From: Microcaldota archaeon
GTDB taxonomy: Archaea > Micrarchaeota > Micrarchaeia > Micrarchaeales > CABMGC01
NCBI GenBank assembly: GCA_027314465.1
Contig: DAHVAU010000021.1
Coordinates: 1-7,304 of the forward strand
Length of the DNA: 7,304 bases
Direction: 5' to 3'
Shown: piece after piece, positions 4,310-7,304 of the stretch
Position numbering within the stretch: position 1 is the first letter of the stretch
How the letters are laid out: the number at the start of each line of letters is the position of its first letter
Notes under the pieces: generated by a model
Told to the model about the DNA's origin: nothing
The model's input: the letters and a program-made list of their open reading frames with translations, nothing else
Databases searched by the model: none
Position numbers and translations under genes: made by a program

Positions 4310-5324
4310 GCCCAAGCCCGGCTGCAACGAATAGCACCTCAAGCAGCACCAGGAACGCAGTTACGTCAGTCTCTGTTGACTTCCTGATGTTCATGGCCAG
4401 GTGGGTGAGGCTGTATATGCTCCTGCCATAAGGGGCCTTGAACGTGCCGTCCTTCTGCCTTATGCCAAGATCGGTGACCTTGAACTTCCTCCTTAAGTGG
4501 AGCAGGAACTCTATAATCCAGGGTATGAATATTATGGCCCCGAATATCTCGGCGTTGCCCATGACCATTATTGCAACCAGGCTGCCTCCTACTGCGTAGG
4601 TGAAGCTATCTCCTGGTATTATCTTTGACTTGTAGAGGTTGAATGGCAGGAATGCAAGTATGGAGGCAAAGAGCATTGCGGACATCACGGTCCCTATATA
4701 GTTCCCGTAAAATACTGAATAGAGCAGCATGCCCAGGCTGGCAACTATTGCCATGCCCGGCTGCAGGCCGTCGAATCCTCCAAGAAGGTTCACTGCATTT
4801 GATACGAATATCACTGCCAGAGGTATTATGATCAGCGGATAGACGAGCCCCAGGTTGACAAGGCCTATGAACGGCACGTGCACAGTATGCGCTCCTGCGT
4901 TTATGGCCATGAGCGGCAGGGCTCCAAGGAACGTGAGCAGCGGCTTTTGCCACTGCTTGAGCCCCTTGCGTATATCCTTCATGTCGGTGGTGTACACCCT
5001 GGTTGCCTTCACGTTTATGTCATCGACGAAACCCACGAAGGCTATGAGAAGTATGGATAGCGCCATTGCAAGCAGATCGCCTATCCTTATCACCGAAGTG
5101 AACACAAAGCTGCTGCCGAACGTGTACGTCAATACCCCTATGATTATGCCCATGGCTACGGCTACGCCTCCACTGCTAGGTATGCGCACTGGCCTGGGCT
5201 TGTTCCTGTCCTCGGCCACTATGCCCGCCTCATAGAAATAGGACATCAGGAATTTCGTGCCAAAGAACGTGGCGACGAATGCCAGCACAGCCGGCACTAT
5301 TATCGTCAGGTCTGCGTGGTACAT
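4287..5324 (-). CDS. AglH-like UDP-GlcNAc:dolichyl-phosphate GlcNAc-1-phosphate transferase
   Basis: This is an integral membrane enzyme of the MraY/WecA/DPAGT1 superfamily (GT4-like phospho-sugar transferases). Family members move a sugar-1-phosphate from a UDP-sugar to a polyprenyl phosphate, the first step of lipid-linked glycan assembly. The 345 residues contain about ten hydrophobic segments. Motifs in order: PSSGGVAVAMG (49-59), FVDD with Asp101-Asp102, GLKQWQKPLLTFLGALPL (121-138), NAVNLLGGFDGLQPG (176-190) and PGDSFTYAVGG (237-247). LGIRQKDGTFKAPYGRSIYSLTHLAM (286-311) is the cytoplasmic loop typical of archaeal AglH-type members. The exact sugar (GlcNAc or another) is not decided by sequence. 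ATG 5324 lies 25 bases from a TATA element shared with the divergent family 2 glycosyltransferase, suggesting a common pathway, probably N-glycosylation or another lipid-linked glycan. Its end overlaps the histone gene. Confidence 0.88.
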   Translation of the reverse strand: MYHADLTIIVPAVLAFVATFFGTKFLMSYFYEAGIVAEDRNKPRPVRIPSSGGVAVAMGIIIGVLTYTFGSSFVFTSVIRIGDLLAMALSILLIAFVGFVDDINVKATRVYTTDMKDIRKGLKQWQKPLLTFLGALPLMAINAGAHTVHVPFIGLVNLGLVYPLIIIPLAVIFVSNAVNLLGGFDGLQPGMAIVASLGMLLYSVFYGNYIGTVMSAMLFASILAFLPFNLYKSKIIPGDSFTYAVGGSLVAIMVMGNAEIFGAIIFIPWIIEFLLHLRRKFKVTDLGIRQKDGTFKAPYGRSIYSLTHLAMNIRKSTETDVTAFLVLLEVLFVAAGLGLTALGLV

Positions 5325-5343
5325 GAATGGATATGGGCTATGC

Positions 5344-5369
5344 TATATTAAAATGCTACCTAATATTTA
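5344..5369. promoter_or_regulatory. Divergent promoter of the two glycosyltransferases
   Basis: Two TATA-like elements lie between the diverging genes. TATATTAAA (5344-5352) is centred 24-25 bases from the minus-strand ATG at 5324 and from a plus-strand GTG at 5373. TAATATTTA (5361-5369) is 26 bases from the plus-strand ATG at 5391. Which element serves the rightward gene is unresolved. Confidence 0.55.
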
Positions 5370-5381
5370 GCAGTGCGGCCC

Positions 5382-6476
5382 ATGACCATCATGCAACTGG
5401 CATTCTACGCTTACCTGGCGTTCATCTCGCTGGTATTCATCGGCATGGCGCTCATAGACATTGCACCATATCTGCGCCAAAAGGGGGCTTCGCCAAGAAC
5501 CAGGCGCAGATACGCGCCAAGGGCCCTGGTCATAGTGCCGTGCAGGGGGGTCGAGCTCGGGCTTGAGGAGAATCTGGTACGCATAGCGCACCAGGACTAC
5601 CCGAACTACGATGCGGTCGTTGTTGTCGACGAGGCAGGCGATCCATCAGCAGCATATGCCAGGCGCGCCGGGCTTAATGTCATAGCATCCGGATACAAGA
5701 AGGGCAGAAGCAGCGGAAAGGTCAGGGCCATACTGGCTGCGCTTGAGAAGTTCAGCGGATACGAAGCCTATGTGATAGCCGATTCGGATGTGACTGTATC
5801 CAGGGGATGGCTCCGTGGCCTTATCGCTCCATTGTCAGACAGTGGGGTAGGCATATCAACAACGTATCCAAGGTTCGTGCCCGCCGGCGGGCTGTGGTCC
5901 AGGGCGAAGTTCGTATGGGGGTTCGTGGGCGAGGGGCTCATGGAGAACGAGGGCACGAGGTTCGGGTGGGGAGGCTCAATTGCATTCAGGAAAGGCTTCG
6001 TGGACGGCAGGCTTGTCAAGATGATGGAGGACTCGAGATACTCCGTATCTGACGATATATGCCTGACCAAACATGCAAAGGCTCTTGGCCTGAAGATAGC
6101 GTATGCAAAGGAAGTGCAGCCAGAGGTGGCATCTGACGACGGAATAGGGAAGTTTATGGAATGGTCTACAAGGCAGACTGCTCTTGTGCTGCTTGGATAC
6201 AGGCGCAATCTCTACTTCGGGCTTGCATTCTACATGGCAGAGGTACTGCTGTTCGTCTCTGGCATAGCGCTGTCGCTATTGGTGTCGCCATTGTTCCTGG
6301 TGCTGCTCCTTCATTTCGTAAAGAGCGAGGCAAAGACGTATTCAAGGGCACGCTCAGCGGATCCGCTTATAGGCATAATCGTGCTGTTCATGCCTCTTAT
6401 GTACCTTGCGAATCTTGCTGCAGCCAGTAGTGCATCGTACATCACTTGGAGGGGCAGGAGATATCCGATTCGGTGA
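5382..6476 (+). CDS. Family 2 membrane glycosyltransferase
   Basis: The 364-residue product has an N-terminal membrane helix (about 5-26), a GT-A catalytic domain and two or three C-terminal membrane helices (about 278-312 and 329-350). This is the architecture of ceramide-glucosyltransferase-like or processive GT2 enzymes. Visible motifs: LVIVPCRG (49-56), VVVVDEAGD (79-87, the UDP-binding Asp region), IADSD (132-136, the DxD metal site), GWGGSIAFRK (195-204, acceptor side), and SVSDDICL (221-228, likely catalytic Asp). The usual QxxRW motif appears only in altered form, in MEWSTRQ (259-265). The acceptor is probably a lipid or lipid-linked sugar at the inner face of the membrane; donor and product cannot be told. 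In-frame starts at GTG 5373, ATG 5382 and ATG 5391 are all possible; 5382 is a middle choice. It diverges from the AglH-like gene, which may supply its lipid-linked acceptor. Confidence 0.88.
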   Translation: MTIMQLAFYAYLAFISLVFIGMALIDIAPYLRQKGASPRTRRRYAPRALVIVPCRGVELGLEENLVRIAHQDYPNYDAVVVVDEAGDPSAAYARRAGLNVIASGYKKGRSSGKVRAILAALEKFSGYEAYVIADSDVTVSRGWLRGLIAPLSDSGVGISTTYPRFVPAGGLWSRAKFVWGFVGEGLMENEGTRFGWGGSIAFRKGFVDGRLVKMMEDSRYSVSDDICLTKHAKALGLKIAYAKEVQPEVASDDGIGKFMEWSTRQTALVLLGYRRNLYFGLAFYMAEVLLFVSGIALSLLVSPLFLVLLLHFVKSEAKTYSRARSADPLIGIIVLFMPLMYLANLAAASSASYITWRGRRYPIR

Positions 6477-6486
6477 GAGCAAAAGG

Positions 6487-6495
6487 GTTTTTAAG
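6487..6495 (+). promoter_or_regulatory. TATA box of gatD
   Basis: GTTTTTAAG, preceded by the purine-rich AGCAAAAGG, is centred about 26-27 bases before the gatD ATG at 6518. This predicts a leaderless gatD mRNA. The T5 run could also help end the upstream transcript. Confidence 0.5.
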
Positions 6496-6517
6496 CAGCT
6501 GACTGCATAGGGTACTC

Positions 6518-7304
6518 ATGTACGGCAAGGAGGTCTTAGCCGCTCTGGACAAGCACGGCATAAGGCCTGGAGACACAATCTCAATAACCGTGGGGAAAGA
6601 GAGGTTCGAGGGCGTGCTGATGCCCAGGGCAGATGTAGGCGACAGCAGCATCATAGTAATAAAGAGGAAGGATGGGTACAACATAGGCGTCAGATACAGC
6701 AAAGGCGCGCTCATAGAGAGGCTCGCGCAGGGCAAGGGCGAGTTCTCATTCCCGAAAGCCGGCACGAAACAAAGAAGAGGCCTGCCCGGGATAGGCCTGA
6801 TATACACCGGGGGAACCATAGGCAGCAAGGTGGACTACCTCACCGGCGGCGTTTACATGCTCACAAAGCCGGAGGAGCTTCTGTTCGAGGTGCCTGAGCT
6901 CCAGGAGATAGCAAACATAGACGTATCGAATCTGATGAGCATACCAAGTGAGGACATGACTCCGGCCGAGTGGAGGCTAATAGGCGATGAGGTTGCAAAA
7001 TCACTGAATGCCGGGGCCAGGGGGGTCATAATAACCCACGGCACAGACACGATGCACTATACCTCAGCAGCTCTATCATTCATGCTGCAGGGACTCAACT
7101 CTCCGGTGGTGCTCACCGGCGCGCAGAGAAGCAGCGACAGGGGGTCGAGCGATGCGTTCATGAACCTGATATGCTCCGCGCGCCTCGCAGCGTCATCCGA
7201 CATAGCAGAGGTGGGGATATGCATGCATTCAACATCATCAGATACCGAGTGCTCATTCCTGCGCGCCACCAAGGTCAGGAAGATGCACACATCAAGAAGG
7301 GACG
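6518..7304 (+). CDS. gatD: Glu-tRNA(Gln) amidotransferase subunit D (3' end outside window)
   Basis: GatD is the asparaginase-like subunit of the archaeal GatDE enzyme. It releases ammonia from glutamine or asparagine, and GatE uses it to turn Glu-tRNA(Gln) into Gln-tRNA(Gln) in the cytosol. The visible 262 codons hold the N-terminal GatD-specific beta domain (about 1-88, starting YGKEVLAALDKHGIRPGD) and most of the first asparaginase domain. Its active-site signatures are IYTGGTIG (95-102), ITHGTDTMHY (172-181), LTGAQRSSDRGSSDAF (199-214) and KVRKMHTSRRD (252-262). The KVRKMHTSRRD stretch and the N-terminal domain separate it from free asparaginases. GatD proteins run a little over 400 residues, so about 150 or more are missing at the right edge. 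The start at ATG 6518 fits the TATA spacing. No gatE is visible in this window. Its presence implies that this organism makes Gln-tRNA by transamidation. Confidence 0.96.
   Translation, partial: MYGKEVLAALDKHGIRPGDTISITVGKERFEGVLMPRADVGDSSIIVIKRKDGYNIGVRYSKGALIERLAQGKGEFSFPKAGTKQRRGLPGIGLIYTGGTIGSKVDYLTGGVYMLTKPEELLFEVPELQEIANIDVSNLMSIPSEDMTPAEWRLIGDEVAKSLNAGARGVIITHGTDTMHYTSAALSFMLQGLNSPVVLTGAQRSSDRGSSDAFMNLICSARLAASSDIAEVGICMHSTSSDTECSFLRATKVRKMHTSRRD

Noticed and set aside
5768..6208. 146-codon minus-strand open frame
   Set aside because: It is the antisense of the catalytic core of the GT2 gene, where the plus-strand motifs are clear.
6442..6828. 128-codon minus-strand open frame
   Set aside because: It is opposite the start of gatD and crosses its promoter; gatD is firmly identified and this frame has no recognisable domain.

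Overview
This window looks like a compact archaeal chromosome segment. The evidence is a class-1 archaeal/eukaryotic-type release factor (aRF1), a histone-fold protein, an archaeal AglH-type dolichyl-phosphate sugar-1-phosphate transferase, GatD (subunit of the archaeal tRNA-dependent amidotransferase), a tRNA-Leu gene without an encoded CCA, and TATA boxes placed about 24-31 bases before several start codons, as expected for leaderless archaeal genes. The core genes favour AGG (Arg) and ATA (Ile) codons. The tight packing would suit a small-genome DPANN lineage such as Micrarchaeota, but that placement is an inference from gene content and is not proven here.

Layout. Positions 1-58 hold the first 19 codons of an unidentified minus-strand gene. 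Positions 59-466 are a visibly A/T-richer stretch with no convincing gene. It contains a TATA box facing both ways (80-90), a bulged hairpin (138-175), two palindromes sharing the half-site TCTGAAC (246-259 and 297-321), a degenerate direct repeat (311-327 and 371-387) and several further TATA-like boxes. Positions 467-1220 carry a three-gene plus-strand cluster: a DUF4258-like protein, an overlapping DUF2283-like protein (a probable toxin-antitoxin pair, toxin first), and a 101-aa protein I do not recognise. The end of that third gene runs antisense into the 3' end of a minus-strand tRNA-Leu(UAG) (1202-1288).

From 1288 onward the content is housekeeping. The tRNA and serS (seryl-tRNA synthetase) diverge from one TATA region. 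serS is followed by prf1 (aRF1) and a histone gene, all on the plus strand. The histone gene overlaps, tail to tail, a minus-strand AglH-like transferase (4287-5324). That gene diverges from a family 2 membrane glycosyltransferase (5382-6476). gatD then runs off the right edge.

Working together: tRNA-Leu, SerRS, aRF1 and GatD belong to translation (decoding, Ser charging, termination, Gln-tRNA formation). The two divergent membrane glycosyltransferases probably act in lipid-linked glycan or glycolipid assembly: one could load the first sugar-phosphate onto a polyprenyl phosphate and the other add sugar. The DUF4258/DUF2283/101-aa cluster, pressed against the 3' end of the tRNA and preceded by a repeat-rich regulatory region, is the accessory part and the best candidate for something poorly described.
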